Assembly: GCA_913060985.1 (NCBI GenBank)
Contig: CAJXTQ010000003.1
Span: forward strand, 1-27,513
From: an uncultured Micrococcales bacterium
GTDB taxonomy: Bacteria; Actinomycetota; Actinomycetes; Actinomycetales; Microbacteriaceae
Direction: 5' to 3'
Length of the DNA: 27,513 nt
The notes below the pieces were generated by a model. That model searched no databases. It was not told the DNA's origin and saw only the letters and a program-made list of their open reading frames with translations. Position numbers and translations under genes: made by a program. Positions 7,953 through 16,856 of this stretch are shown here, piece by piece (within the stretch, counting starts at the first letter, position 1; each line of letters begins with the position of its first letter).

Positions 7953-9449
7953 ATGATTGTCAATGTTGGCCCAGATTTATTAGAAGATTCAAAGCACCGC
8001 CTTGAAAAACTGATTGAGAACAAAATTGCTTCTCGAATCTTTGAGCAGGACAGCTCCATTTGGGGAGCAGATGCTCAACCGGAGGCATCAATCAGGCTCG
8101 GTTGGACCGCACCTATTGAAAGCGCCAATGCCCTCATTCCCGAAATCGTGAAGCTTCGGGACGAATTTAGAGCGCAGGGCATCACTCGAGTGGTCCTATG
8201 CGGAATGGGCGGCAGTTCTCTTGCTCCAGAAGTAATTTGTAAAGCTGAACAAGTCGAACTTCTTATCCTTGACAGCACCTCTCCTACAAGCGTCAGAAAA
8301 GCGCTGAATCAATTGGATACCACCGCTGTGGTTGTCTCTTCAAAAAGTGGTAGCACGGTTGAAACTGATAGCCAGAAAAGAATTTTTGAGCAAGCCTTTC
8401 AGCAGGCCGGCATAAACCCTAGCTCGAGAATGGTGATCGTGACTGACCCCAATTCGCCACTAATGCAGGATGGCAAATCTAAGGGCTATAAGGTTTTTGA
8501 AGCTGATCCAAATGTTGGCGGTAGGTATTCTGCCTTGACCGCATTTGGTCTAGTTCCCTCTGGTTTGGCTGGAGCGAACATAGCAAAATTGATTTCAGAT
8601 GCAAATACTGCTCTCCCCTACCTGGCCAAGGACAGTTCGGATAACCCAGCACTGGTTATCTCTGCAGCCATGACAGGGGTTCGCTCGAGGCTTGTAATTG
8701 ATGACAGCCGTGGTATCCAAGGATTCGCAGATTGGGCAGAACAACTGATTGCAGAGTCAACGGGTAAAGAGGGCAAGGGAATTCTGCCGGTTGCGGGAAA
8801 CCCCGAAGCTGAGATTTCTGCTGGCGCTGAAAACGTTCTTCCAGCTCTGGTTAGCTCCGCTATTGCTGAGGGTGATGGGTTGAATGTGACGGGTAATCTC
8901 GCGGAGCTATTTCTAGCCTTCGAGGTGGCGACTGCTGCAAGTGGTTGGCTGCTAGGAATCAACCCCTTTGATCAACCAGATGTGGAATCAGCAAAGAAGG
9001 CAGCTAGAGAGAGCTTGCAAAGCATCGAGACAGATAGCAGCTTCGATACCGAGGATCAGGCTCGCAAGGCTTTCAAGGAGATTTCAGCAGATGGCTATCT
9101 CTCAATTCAGATCTATGCTGACCGCAGAGAATCGCCGGAGATTGAACAGTTGCGGGAGAGATTTGTGAAGATCAGTGGAGTCCCTGTCACGATTGGTTGG
9201 GGCCCAAGATTTTTACATTCAACTGGACAATTCCACAAAGGCGGCACACCTGGTGGAGTGTTTATTCAATTGGTTCAAGATGACCTCGAGTTAGAGGTCC
9301 CCGGTAGGGATTTTGGCTTTCAAAAATTAATCGAAGCGCAAGCCGCGGGCGATGCAAAGGTGCTCGAAGAAAAAGGAAATAGGGTTATTCGACTTAAGGT
9401 CTCACAGACGGAGAATGCAATTCACATGCTGGAGAAGCTCGTTGACTAA
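7953..9449 (+). CDS. pgi: Glucose-6-phosphate isomerase
   Basis: Pgi interconverts glucose-6-P and fructose-6-P, linking the fructose-6-P made by Tkt and Tal with the glucose-6-P used by Zwf. The 498-residue protein has two SIS-type sugar-phosphate domains: CGMGGSSLAPEV (83-94), SSKSGSTVETDSQK (129-142) and GGRYSALTAFGLVPSGLAG (189-207), with a late HSTGQFHKGGTPGG block holding the His and Lys expected in the active site. It is shorter than the classical E. coli-type enzyme of about 550 residues and resembles the divergent isomerase carried in pentose phosphate operons of Microbacteriaceae and relatives. The start touches the tal stop. The 3' end overlaps zwf by eight bases. Confidence 0.9.
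   Translation: MIVNVGPDLLEDSKHRLEKLIENKIASRIFEQDSSIWGADAQPEASIRLGWTAPIESANALIPEIVKLRDEFRAQGITRVVLCGMGGSSLAPEVICKAEQVELLILDSTSPTSVRKALNQLDTTAVVVSSKSGSTVETDSQKRIFEQAFQQAGINPSSRMVIVTDPNSPLMQDGKSKGYKVFEADPNVGGRYSALTAFGLVPSGLAGANIAKLISDANTALPYLAKDSSDNPALVISAAMTGVRSRLVIDDSRGIQGFADWAEQLIAESTGKEGKGILPVAGNPEAEISAGAENVLPALVSSAIAEGDGLNVTGNLAELFLAFEVATAASGWLLGINPFDQPDVESAKKAARESLQSIETDSSFDTEDQARKAFKEISADGYLSIQIYADRRESPEIEQLRERFVKISGVPVTIGWGPRFLHSTGQFHKGGTPGGVFIQLVQDDLELEVPGRDFGFQKLIEAQAAGDAKVLEEKGNRVIRLKVSQTENAIHMLEKLVD
9431..9437 (+). promoter_or_regulatory. Shine-Dalgarno that fixes the zwf TTG start
   Basis: GGAGAAG inside the last codons of pgi lies four bases (seven from the GGAG core) before TTG 9442. 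The frame is open back to 9352, but the added 30 residues are read from pgi coding sequence and do not resemble the N terminus of glucose-6-phosphate dehydrogenase. Confidence 0.65.
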
Positions 9450-10959
9450 TCCACTCAAGGATCCGCTTGATAGAAGACTGGCCCGAATCGCCGGCCCCAG
9501 TGGGCTAATAATTTTTGGCATTACCGGTGATCTTGCCCAGAAAAAGCTTCTGCCAGCGGTATACGACCTCTCCAACCGAGGTCTCCTCCCCCCTTCGTTC
9601 TCTTTGGTTGGCTTTGGTAGACGAGAGTGGAGTCATCAGGAATTTATCGAACTCGCACAAGAATCGGTCAAAAACCACACAAGAACCGGATTCAATGAAA
9701 AGGTTTGGTCTCAACTGGCAGAGGGTTTCAGGTTTGTAAGTGGGACCTTCGATGACGCAAAAGCCTTTGAGAGACTCAAGTCGGAGATAGAAAGCCTGGA
9801 TAAACAAAGAGGGACCGCTGGCAACCACGCCTTTTACCTCTCCATTCCCCCAGCCGATTTCCCAAAGGTTGCTCAACAGCTTTCTGATAGCGGTCTTGCG
9901 GATGCGGATCCTGGCCAGTTTCGAAGGGTGGTTATAGAAAAACCTTTTGGTTCAGACTTGGAGACTGCTAGGGAGCTGAACAACACGATTGAGAGCGTTT
10001 TTGACGCAGAGAGCGTGTTCAGGATTGACCACTACCTTGGAAAGGAAACAGTTCAGAATATTCTTGCTTTGCGATTTGCAAACAGGATGTTCGAACCGCT
10101 TTGGAATTCGGGCCACATAGATCACGTGCAAATAACAATGGCAGAGGAAATCGGAATAGGCTCCCGCGCCGGTTATTACGACGGAATCGGTGCGGCCAGA
10201 GATGTAATTCAAAACCACTTGCTTCAGCTGCTTGCTCTGACTGCAATGGAGGAGCCAAATAGCTTCAAAGCGGATGATCTGCGTCAAGAGAAGGAAAAAA
10301 TTCTAGATGCCGTGAAGCTTCCAGACGACCTATCCCAGGGCACTGCACGCGGACAATACCTTGCTGGTTGGCAGGGTGCCCAGCAGGTGGGTGGATACCT
10401 TGATGAACCTGGGATGCCTCAAGAAAGCAATACAGAGACATTTGCTGCAATGAAATTGGAAATCGGCACCCGCCGATGGTCAGGTGTCCCCTTTTATCTC
10501 CGAACTGGCAAAAGGCTTGCAAGGAGAGTGACTGAGATCGCGGTTGTGTTCAAGCGTGCTCCTCAACAACTCTTCGCCGAATCTCAGACACGCTTATTGG
10601 GCGAAAACGCTTTGGTGATTCGTGTTCAGCCAGATGAGGGCGTGACGATCAGATTCGGCTCTAAAGTCCCCGGGGTCGGAATGCAGGTACGTGATGTGAC
10701 CATGGACTTCGGTTATGGCCATGCTTTCACAGAGGATTCCCCCGAGGCTTATGAGAGATTAATTCTTGACGTTTTGCTTGGCGATCCACCGCTTTTCCCT
10801 CGACAGAGAGAAGTGGAGCTTAGCTGGAAAATTCTTGACCCAATTGTCAAACATTGGGAAAAGGAGGGCATTCCCGAGGGTTACACTCCGGGTAGCTGGG
10901 GCCCCAACAGTGCTCACAGGATGCTCGAAAGAGACGGACGCGTTTGGAGGAGACCTTGA
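9442..10959 (+). CDS. zwf: Glucose-6-phosphate 1-dehydrogenase
   Basis: Zwf oxidises glucose-6-P to 6-phosphogluconolactone with NADP+ and is the main entry to the oxidative pentose phosphate pathway. From the TTG start the protein is 505 residues, the family norm. It has the Rossmann motif FGITGDLAQKKLL (25-37), RRVVIEKPFGSDL (161-173), the substrate-binding FRIDHYLGKETVQNI (193-207), GYYDGIGAARDVIQNHLLQL (244-263) in which His259 is the probable catalytic base, and a C-terminal block with LILDVLLGD and SWGPN. The gene overlaps pgi by eight bases and opcA by four (TTGA), and it functions with OpcA, encoded next. No gnd (6-phosphogluconate dehydrogenase) gene is in the window. Confidence 0.96.
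   Translation: MTNPLKDPLDRRLARIAGPSGLIIFGITGDLAQKKLLPAVYDLSNRGLLPPSFSLVGFGRREWSHQEFIELAQESVKNHTRTGFNEKVWSQLAEGFRFVSGTFDDAKAFERLKSEIESLDKQRGTAGNHAFYLSIPPADFPKVAQQLSDSGLADADPGQFRRVVIEKPFGSDLETARELNNTIESVFDAESVFRIDHYLGKETVQNILALRFANRMFEPLWNSGHIDHVQITMAEEIGIGSRAGYYDGIGAARDVIQNHLLQLLALTAMEEPNSFKADDLRQEKEKILDAVKLPDDLSQGTARGQYLAGWQGAQQVGGYLDEPGMPQESNTETFAAMKLEIGTRRWSGVPFYLRTGKRLARRVTEIAVVFKRAPQQLFAESQTRLLGENALVIRVQPDEGVTIRFGSKVPGVGMQVRDVTMDFGYGHAFTEDSPEAYERLILDVLLGDPPLFPRQREVELSWKILDPIVKHWEKEGIPEGYTPGSWGPNSAHRMLERDGRVWRRP
10946..10950 (+). promoter_or_regulatory. Shine-Dalgarno that fixes the opcA TTG start
   Basis: GGAGG lies five bases before TTG 10956, whose last two bases are part of the zwf TGA stop. 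An in-frame TTG at 10944 overlaps the GGAGG itself and cannot use it. Relatives also start at the equivalent of MIVDLPDTT. Confidence 0.7.
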
Positions 10960-11870
10960 TAGTAGACCTTCCTGACACCACCGTTTCCAAAGTCAGCAAA
11001 AAACTATCCAAACTTCGTGAAGAAGGTGGTGTGGTTGCCCTGGGACGAGTGCTTACTCTGGTCATCCAGACGGATTTCAGAAGAATTGAAGAGGTGGTAG
11101 AGGCCGCCAACGCTTCAAGTCGAACGCACCCTGCGCGGGTCATAGTTGTTGCCGATGAGGTTGATGTCCCCGGAGAAGCTCGACTTGACGCGCAGATTCG
11201 TGTTGGCGGCGATGCGGGCGCTAGTGAAGTATTAATACTGAGGGCATACGGAGGGCTAGCGCAGTCGCTAAATGGTTTGGTTGGCGGGCTACTGCTTCCA
11301 GATGCTCCCATTGTGGTTTGGTGGCCAAACTCCTGCCCAGATGCGCCTGCTGAGAGTGATCTGGGGCAGATTGCAACTAGACGCATAACCGATAGTGCTA
11401 ATCAGGCGGATCCGCAGGAATACCTCAAACAGTTAGCCAAGAATTACCAGCCTGGAGATGGCGATATGGCGTGGACTCGCCTCACTCTCTGGAGGTCCCA
11501 ACTTGCGTCGCTATTTGACCGAGTGAGTGACAAAAAAATTGAGAAGGTTGAAATCATAGGGTCCGAACTAAGTCCAAGCGCAGATTTGTTGGCGGCATGG
11601 TTTCGGGTGAAGCTTGCAGTACCCACAAAGATTTCTAGAAAGCATAAGGGCAGGAACGTCCTCGGCATCGGCGGGGTGAAAATTCACTACGAGGGTGGAG
11701 AGCTGAAGATGATGCGAAGTGCTGAGGTTGCAAAAATCAAGCAAACCGGCATGCCAAGCGCTTCAATCTTGCTTCCTCGCCGATCGGTGGTGGATTGTCT
11801 CGTTGAAGAGATGCGATTTATGGGACCAGATGAGACATACGCCGAGATTCTAAAAGGTGGATTTAGATGA
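10956..11870 (+). CDS. opcA: Glucose-6-phosphate dehydrogenase assembly protein OpcA
   Basis: OpcA is a partner protein of Zwf, required in cyanobacteria and actinobacteria for full assembly or activity of the dehydrogenase. It has no known catalytic activity of its own. The 304-residue product begins MIVDLPDTTVSKVSKKL, as is typical of actinobacterial OpcA, and includes HPARVIVVADEVDVPGEARLDAQIRVGGDAGASE (roughly 49-83, family-conserved), LLLPDAPIVVWWPN (roughly 112-125), RRITDSA and GDGDMAWTRLTLWRSQLA. The position between zwf and pgl is the standard actinobacterial order. Overlaps are four bases on each side (TTGA with zwf, ATGA with pgl), implying translational coupling that keeps OpcA and Zwf levels matched. 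Confidence 0.93.
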   Translation: MIVDLPDTTVSKVSKKLSKLREEGGVVALGRVLTLVIQTDFRRIEEVVEAANASSRTHPARVIVVADEVDVPGEARLDAQIRVGGDAGASEVLILRAYGGLAQSLNGLVGGLLLPDAPIVVWWPNSCPDAPAESDLGQIATRRITDSANQADPQEYLKQLAKNYQPGDGDMAWTRLTLWRSQLASLFDRVSDKKIEKVEIIGSELSPSADLLAAWFRVKLAVPTKISRKHKGRNVLGIGGVKIHYEGGELKMMRSAEVAKIKQTGMPSASILLPRRSVVDCLVEEMRFMGPDETYAEILKGGFR

Positions 11871-12526
11871 GAGAGGTAGAGATACACAAAGATCTCAAGG
11901 CTCTGGTCGATGCCGAGGTAGCGCAGGCAGTGGAGCTAATTTCGAGCCTAAATTCACCCAAGGTTGCACTCTCTGGAGGGACTTCTGGAGTACTTATCGC
12001 TGCCGGGGTTATCAATCAGCTGAACAAGGCCAACCGATTAGACGGAGTCCAATTTTTCATGGCTGACGAACGATTTGTTGAGCTTGAAGATGCAGATAGC
12101 AATCTTGGTCAGATTTTAGGTTTGATTGGCGATGCAAAGCCGAACGTATACAGATTCAAAACACCCAGCGAAGCCGATATCCAGACTGCAGTGAGCGCCG
12201 CCAATACAGACCTTGGGATAGATTTCGGTTTTGATCTAGCCCTGATGGGTTGTGGCCCAGATGGGCATACGGCAAGCCTCTTCCCCGGCCACGAGTACCC
12301 CGACCAAACTTGCGTCGCAGAAACATCTTCTCCAAAGCCACCGTCAAAAAGGATTAGTTTTGGATACTCGGTCTTTTTGAATTCAGAACATGTCTGGTTT
12401 AGCGCTAGCGGTGCCGAAAAAGCAACAGCTGTGAGTCAGGCGCTGATAGGTACTCAGGCTCTCCCAGCTGGGAGGATCACTGGGCAGAAATCTACAAAGT
12501 GGTTTATTACTGAAGAATTGGCTTAG
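11867..12526 (+). CDS. pgl: 6-phosphogluconolactonase
   Basis: Pgl (DevB) hydrolyses 6-phosphogluconolactone made by Zwf to 6-phosphogluconate. The 219-residue product is somewhat short for the family (about 230-260). It has the sugar-phosphate isomerase-like motifs LSGGTSGVLIAAG (35-47), FFMADERFVEL (63-73) and MGCGPDGHTASLFPGH (127-142), with His134 as the likely catalytic histidine, and a C-terminal LPAGRITG. The start is the ATG of an ATGA overlap with opcA. It ends the pentose phosphate operon, and its stop TAG overlaps the stop of rbpA on the other strand by four bases, leaving no room for an intergenic terminator. Confidence 0.93.
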   Translation: MREVEIHKDLKALVDAEVAQAVELISSLNSPKVALSGGTSGVLIAAGVINQLNKANRLDGVQFFMADERFVELEDADSNLGQILGLIGDAKPNVYRFKTPSEADIQTAVSAANTDLGIDFGFDLALMGCGPDGHTASLFPGHEYPDQTCVAETSSPKPPSKRISFGYSVFLNSEHVWFSASGAEKATAVSQALIGTQALPAGRITGQKSTKWFITEELA

Positions 12527-12894
12527 CGCTTACCAGCTGCTTTTTCGATAGCAATTCTGCGCTGTCTAACCTTATCTAGAGCCTCTTGCAGAATCTGCTC
12601 AGCTTCCTTTTCCGTTCTTCTCTCCTGCACATATGCCAGATGAGTCTTGTAAGGTTCTACCTTTGCCACCTGCGGAGGGTTTGCCTTATCCTGACCCGCT
12701 GGCAAACCGCAACTTGGGCAATCGATCTCTACGGGGATTTCCTCGAGCGGAACATCCGCTGAAAACTGTGGGTGAAATTCATGACCATTTGAGCAGTAGT
12801 AGCTACGAGAAACCCTCTCGGCTTCAACTCCTCTGAAACGCTCGCCCATAGGGCCTGCGCCAACTCTTGCACCTCTGATTGAGTGACTGCTCAT
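12523..12894 (-). CDS. rbpA: RNA polymerase-binding protein RbpA
   Basis: RbpA is an actinobacterial transcription factor that binds the primary sigma factor and RNA polymerase and stabilises open promoter complexes. The 123-residue protein shows the expected parts: an N-terminal tail with RGARVGAGPMGERFRG (7-22), a zinc-binding core with CSNGH (34-38) and CPSCG (59-63), and a C-terminal sigma-interaction segment with PYKTHLAYVQERRTEKEAEQ (81-100) followed by a basic helix. The ATG directly follows the secG TAA stop (TAAATG). It is the last gene of the minus-strand series, and its stop overlaps pgl by four bases. Presence of RbpA is strong evidence for Actinobacteria. Confidence 0.96.
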   Translation of the reverse strand: MSSHSIRGARVGAGPMGERFRGVEAERVSRSYYCSNGHEFHPQFSADVPLEEIPVEIDCPSCGLPAGQDKANPPQVAKVEPYKTHLAYVQERRTEKEAEQILQEALDKVRQRRIAIEKAAGKR

Positions 12895-13143
12895 TTACGC
12901 CAGACCAAACCTTGTGAAAAGACCAAGAACAATGATTACGGCAACCCAAACCAATCCAAGAATTACGGTTATTCGGTTTAGGTTACGCTCGGCTACCCCG
13001 GAAGAGCTCATCGCATTTGAAACTCCCCCACCAAACATGTCGGCAACACCACCACCGCGTCCCTTGTGAAGAAGGATAAGTAGAGTCAAAATGACGCTAG
13101 TGATAGCCAATAAAACTAGTAGTGCTGTGTGCAGTGCTTCCAA
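12895..13143 (-). CDS. secG: Preprotein translocase subunit SecG
   Basis: SecG is the small accessory subunit of the SecYEG protein-export channel in the cytoplasmic membrane. The 82-residue product has two hydrophobic helices (about 5-25 and 57-77) joined by a cytoplasmic loop containing LLHKGRGGGVADMFGGG (24-40), the diagnostic SecG loop. The start codon is TTG at 13143, with GAGAGG five bases upstream. The gene lies between tpiA and rbpA, 23 bases after tpiA and with its stop touching the rbpA ATG. The gap-pgk-tpiA-secG order is common in actinobacteria. Confidence 0.95.
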   Translation of the reverse strand: MEALHTALLVLLAITSVILTLLILLHKGRGGGVADMFGGGVSNAMSSSGVAERNLNRITVILGLVWVAVIIVLGLFTRFGLA

Positions 13144-13166
13144 AATTACCTCTCAACGGTCTGCAA

Positions 13167-13943
13167 TTATACGCCGATGTGCTCTCTATACCTAGCAATG
13201 TTGGCAAATTCCTCGCTATCCAAACTTGCTCCCCCGACCAATACTCCGTCTATATTTGGCATCTTCATGAAGCTAGCGACGTTATTGGCTTTCACCGATC
13301 CTCCATAGAGAATTCTGGTCTTGTCAGCGAATTCAGCCCCTTTGGACTCCGCCAGACCCTTTCTTATCATCGAGATAACCTCTTCAGCCTGTTCAGCGCT
13401 GGCTACCTCTCCGGTTCCAATTGCCCATACAGGTTCATAAGCGACCACTAGGTTTTCGAGATTGACACCTTCAAGGGCAGCCAGGGTCTGTTTTACAGAA
13501 AGATCCATCTGACCGGAATTTCTTTGTTCAAGTGTCTCTCCAACGCAAAGTATTGGTATGAGGTTATGCCTTATTGCCGCCTGAATCTTTAGCCTGACCT
13601 TTTCGTCGTCCTCACCGTGTATGGTTCTTCTCTCGCTGTGACCAACCAGCACATACTGACAGTTGAGCCTTGAGAGGAACTCACCGCTTATGTCTCCTGT
13701 AAACGCCCCGGAGTCATTATCGGAAAGATCCTGGGCTCCGAGAACAATCTTGAATCCTTCGGCATCAATCAGCGTCTGGGCACTTCTCAGGTCAGTAAAG
13801 GGTGGTGTTACCACAACCTCCACAGCCTCATAGTCAAAGTCGGCGTCTGAAAGTGTCCATGCGATTTTTTGTATTAGCGCTATTGCCTGCTGGTGATCAA
13901 GGTTCATCTTCCAATTGCCAGCAATGAGAGGTGTTCTAGTCAT
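13167..13943 (-). CDS. tpiA: Triosephosphate isomerase
   Basis: TpiA interconverts dihydroxyacetone phosphate and glyceraldehyde-3-P in glycolysis. The 258-residue TIM-barrel protein has AGNWKMN (8-14) with substrate-binding Lys12, GHSERR (101-106) with catalytic His102, the AYEPVWAIGTG loop (168-178) with catalytic Glu170 and the mobile lid, and YGGSVKANN and GVLVGGASL phosphate-binding motifs near the C terminus. All key residues are intact. ATG 13943 lies inside the end of pgk (eight-base overlap), with GGAGG six bases upstream within the pgk coding sequence, so translation is coupled to pgk. Confidence 0.97.
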   Translation of the reverse strand: MTRTPLIAGNWKMNLDHQQAIALIQKIAWTLSDADFDYEAVEVVVTPPFTDLRSAQTLIDAEGFKIVLGAQDLSDNDSGAFTGDISGEFLSRLNCQYVLVGHSERRTIHGEDDEKVRLKIQAAIRHNLIPILCVGETLEQRNSGQMDLSVKQTLAALEGVNLENLVVAYEPVWAIGTGEVASAEQAEEVISMIRKGLAESKGAEFADKTRILYGGSVKANNVASFMKMPNIDGVLVGGASLDSEEFANIARYREHIGV

Positions 13944-15110
13944 TTAATGCCTCCAGTCCTGGAAGTGGTTTGCCCTCAAGGAACTCAAGGCTTGCCCCAC
14001 CTCCCGTTGAGATGTGTCCAAACTCTTTGTCTTCAAATCCAAAGTGCCTAACGGCAGCGGCACTGTCACCACCCCCAACAACACTTAGACCATTGACTTT
14101 TGTTAGAGCTTCGGCGACTGCCCTGGTGCCATTGGCGAAGGCGTCAAATTCAAATACACCCATCGGGCCATTCCAGAACACAGTTGCACTCTGACTGATA
14201 TGTTTTGCGAACAACTCTGCAGTGCGTGGACCAATGTCTAAGCCCATTCCGTCCATCCCGAAACTTGTCTTTTCAAAGGAGGAAACATCCGCGGTCTCAT
14301 GTGGAGCATCCGCACTAAAACCACTGGCAACCACGGTATCCAGAGGTAGAACCAGCTCAACACCGAGCTGTTCAGCGCGACGAATGTATTCCCTAGCCCT
14401 GTCAATCTGATCTTCTTCAAGCAGTGACTTTCCAACCTCAAAACCCTGGGCTTTGAGGAATGTAAACATCATCCCTCCGCCGATTAGCATGGTGTCAACT
14501 TTTGGCAACAAGCTATCAATGACCCCTAGCTTGTCACTAACTTTGCTGCCACCGAGGATCAATGTATAGGGCCGAGAGGGTTCATCTGTCAGTTTCGTAA
14601 GAACGTCTAGCTCTCGCTGGACAGTTCTTCCAGCAAAACTAGGAACTAGCTTTGCCAGTTCGTAAACGCTGGACTGTTTTCTGTGAATCACTCCAAATCC
14701 GTCAACCACCACAAACTTTGCTGCCTGCAGGGTCTCTCGGGCGAAAGCTTCCCTGGCAACCTGATCTTTGCTGGTCTCTCGCGGATCGAAACGAAGATTT
14801 TCCAAAAGCACCAACTCTGCATCCTCAGGTACCTCACCAAGATTTGAAAAAAACAGATTCGGGTAACGCTTCAACAAGTATTCGTGCACTGGCTTCAAGC
14901 TGAATACCGGGTCCTCGCCCTCGGGTCTTCCAAGATGCGAGCAAATGACAGGCCTGCCACCTTTACTGATAACTTCATCAATAGTGTCAAGCGCAGCCTC
15001 TATCCGACCCGGGTCCTGAATTACCCCATTGGTGATAGGCACGTTCAGGTCACAGCGGATAACTACCTGTTCCCCCGCGAAGCTGTCTATTTGGTCGAGA
15101 GTGCGCAGCA

Positions 15111-15111
<1 letters not shown>
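13936..15111 (-). CDS. pgk: Phosphoglycerate kinase
   Basis: Pgk transfers the acyl phosphate of 1,3-bisphosphoglycerate to ADP in glycolysis. From ATG 15111 the protein is 391 residues, close to the family norm. It has VVIRCDLNVPI (16-26), SHLGRPEG, LLENLRFDPRE, LILGGSKVSDKLGVIDSLL, GPMGVFEFDAFANGT and the C-terminal GGGDSAAAV and STGGGASLEFLEGKPLPG. The open frame continues to 15183, but the extra residues are the gap gene read in another frame. The ATG overlaps the gap stop by one base (TGATG) and has no strong ribosome site, so it probably depends on coupling. The loop usually reading DAFGxxHRxHxS is here DGFGVIHRKQSSV, a variant I recall from Microbacteriaceae. Confidence 0.96.
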
Positions 15112-16130
<1,019 letters not shown>

Positions 16131-16135
16131 TTAAG

Positions 16136-16169
16136 TCAATGGCGCGTGGTTTGTCACACGCGCCATTGA
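16136..16169 (-). terminator. Strong hairpin between sodA and gap, likely sodA terminator
   Basis: The 68-base gap between sodA and gap holds a perfect inverted repeat with 13-base arms (16136-16148 and 16157-16169, core GGCGCGTG/CACGCGCC) and an eight-base loop. It begins 12 bases past the sodA stop. No run of T follows on the minus strand, so it resembles the U-tract-poor terminators proposed for actinobacteria or an mRNA-stabilising 3' structure rather than a classical intrinsic terminator. The repeat ends 24 bases before the gap ATG, so full termination would require a gap promoter inside or just past the stem. Confidence 0.65.
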
Positions 16170-16180
16170 GTAGAACTTTC

Positions 16181-16801
16181 TCAGCCTAGCAGCAGGCTGG
16201 CTGCATTTGACTTTGCAGCAAGGAAACGTTTTTCAACATCGTCCCAATTGACCACGTTCCAGAAGGCTTTTACGTAATCACCCTTGACGTTTTTGTAGTC
16301 CAGATAAAAAGCATGTTCCCACATATCCAGCATCAGCAAAGGGGTGGTCAAAACCGGAACATTGCCTTGCTGGTCATAAAGTTGATTGATAACCAATCTT
16401 GATCCAACGACATCCCAAGCTAGCAATGCCCAACCGGAACCTTGGATACCAAGGGCCGCAGCGTTGAAGTGGGCAACAAATTTGTCATAATCACCGAAGA
16501 ACTCATCGATGGCCGCCATCAGCTCACCTTCTGGCCTGTCCTTGGTGTTTGGTCCGAGGTTTTTCCAGAAAATGCTGTGATTGGTGTGGCCCCCTAGGTG
16601 GAAAGCCAAGTCTTTTTCGAGTTTTGGAAGATTCCCAAAATTCCCGCTGTCTCTCGCTTCAGCCATTTGCTCCAATGCCTGATTGGCACCAGCAACATAG
16701 GCCGCGTGGTGCTTTGAGTGGTGGAGCTCCATTATCTGACCGCTAATTGATGGGTCTAGGGCTCCGTAGTCGTAGTCTAAATCTGGAAGTGTGTATGTCA
16801 T
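16181..16801 (-). CDS. sodA: Superoxide dismutase, Mn/Fe family
   Basis: This cytoplasmic enzyme converts superoxide to oxygen and hydrogen peroxide. The 206-residue protein has all four metal ligands: His27 (in ELHHSKHH), His75 (in [10 protein letters not shown]), Asp159 and His163 (in DMWEHAFYL). The second-shell region reads [13 protein letters not shown] and YDQQGN, and [13 protein letters not shown] is a family signature. The position after YD that is His in the iron enzyme of M. tuberculosis (DHQ) is Gln144 here, as in many Mn-using relatives; Mn use is inferred, not proven. No signal peptide is seen. ATG 16801 has AAAGGA eight bases upstream. The gene stands between whiA and gap with short non-coding gaps on both sides, so it may have its own promoter. 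Confidence 0.96.
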   Translation of the reverse strand: MTYTLPDLDYDYGALDPSISGQIMELHHSKHHAAYVAGANQALEQMAEARDSGNFGNLPKLEKDLAFHLGGHTNHSIFWKNLGPNTKDRPEGELMAAIDEFFGDYDKFVAHFNAAALGIQGSGWALLAWDVVGSRLVINQLYDQQGNVPVLTTPLLMLDMWEHAFYLDYKNVKGDYVKAFWNVVNWDDVEKRFLAAKSNAASLLLG

Positions 16802-16824
16802 TTATCGATTCCTTTCACTTAACT

Positions 16825-16842
16825 ACAGTGGCATAGCACTGT
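16825..16842. repeat. 18-base inverted repeat in the sodA leader
   Basis: ACAGTG-GCATAG-CACTGT has perfect six-base arms around a six-base spacer. It lies in the 55-base gap between the whiA stop (16857) and the sodA start (16801). Seen from whiA it could be a short 3' hairpin; seen from sodA it is placed like an operator. It resembles no operator I can name. The gap contains no convincing -35/-10 pair. Confidence 0.4.
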
Positions 16843-16856
16843 CGATATTCCCGAGA

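Noticed and set aside
10847..11386. 179-codon open frame on the minus strand opposite zwf/opcA
   Set aside because: Ser/Pro/Thr-rich composition typical of an antisense reading, spanning the zwf-opcA junction; no support as a gene.
12461..12474. CTCCCAGCTGGGAG palindrome near the end of pgl, considered as a terminator
   Set aside because: It codes the conserved Leu-Pro-Ala-Gly-Arg of Pgl, has no loop and no T-run, and lies 50 bases before the stop; most likely a coding coincidence.
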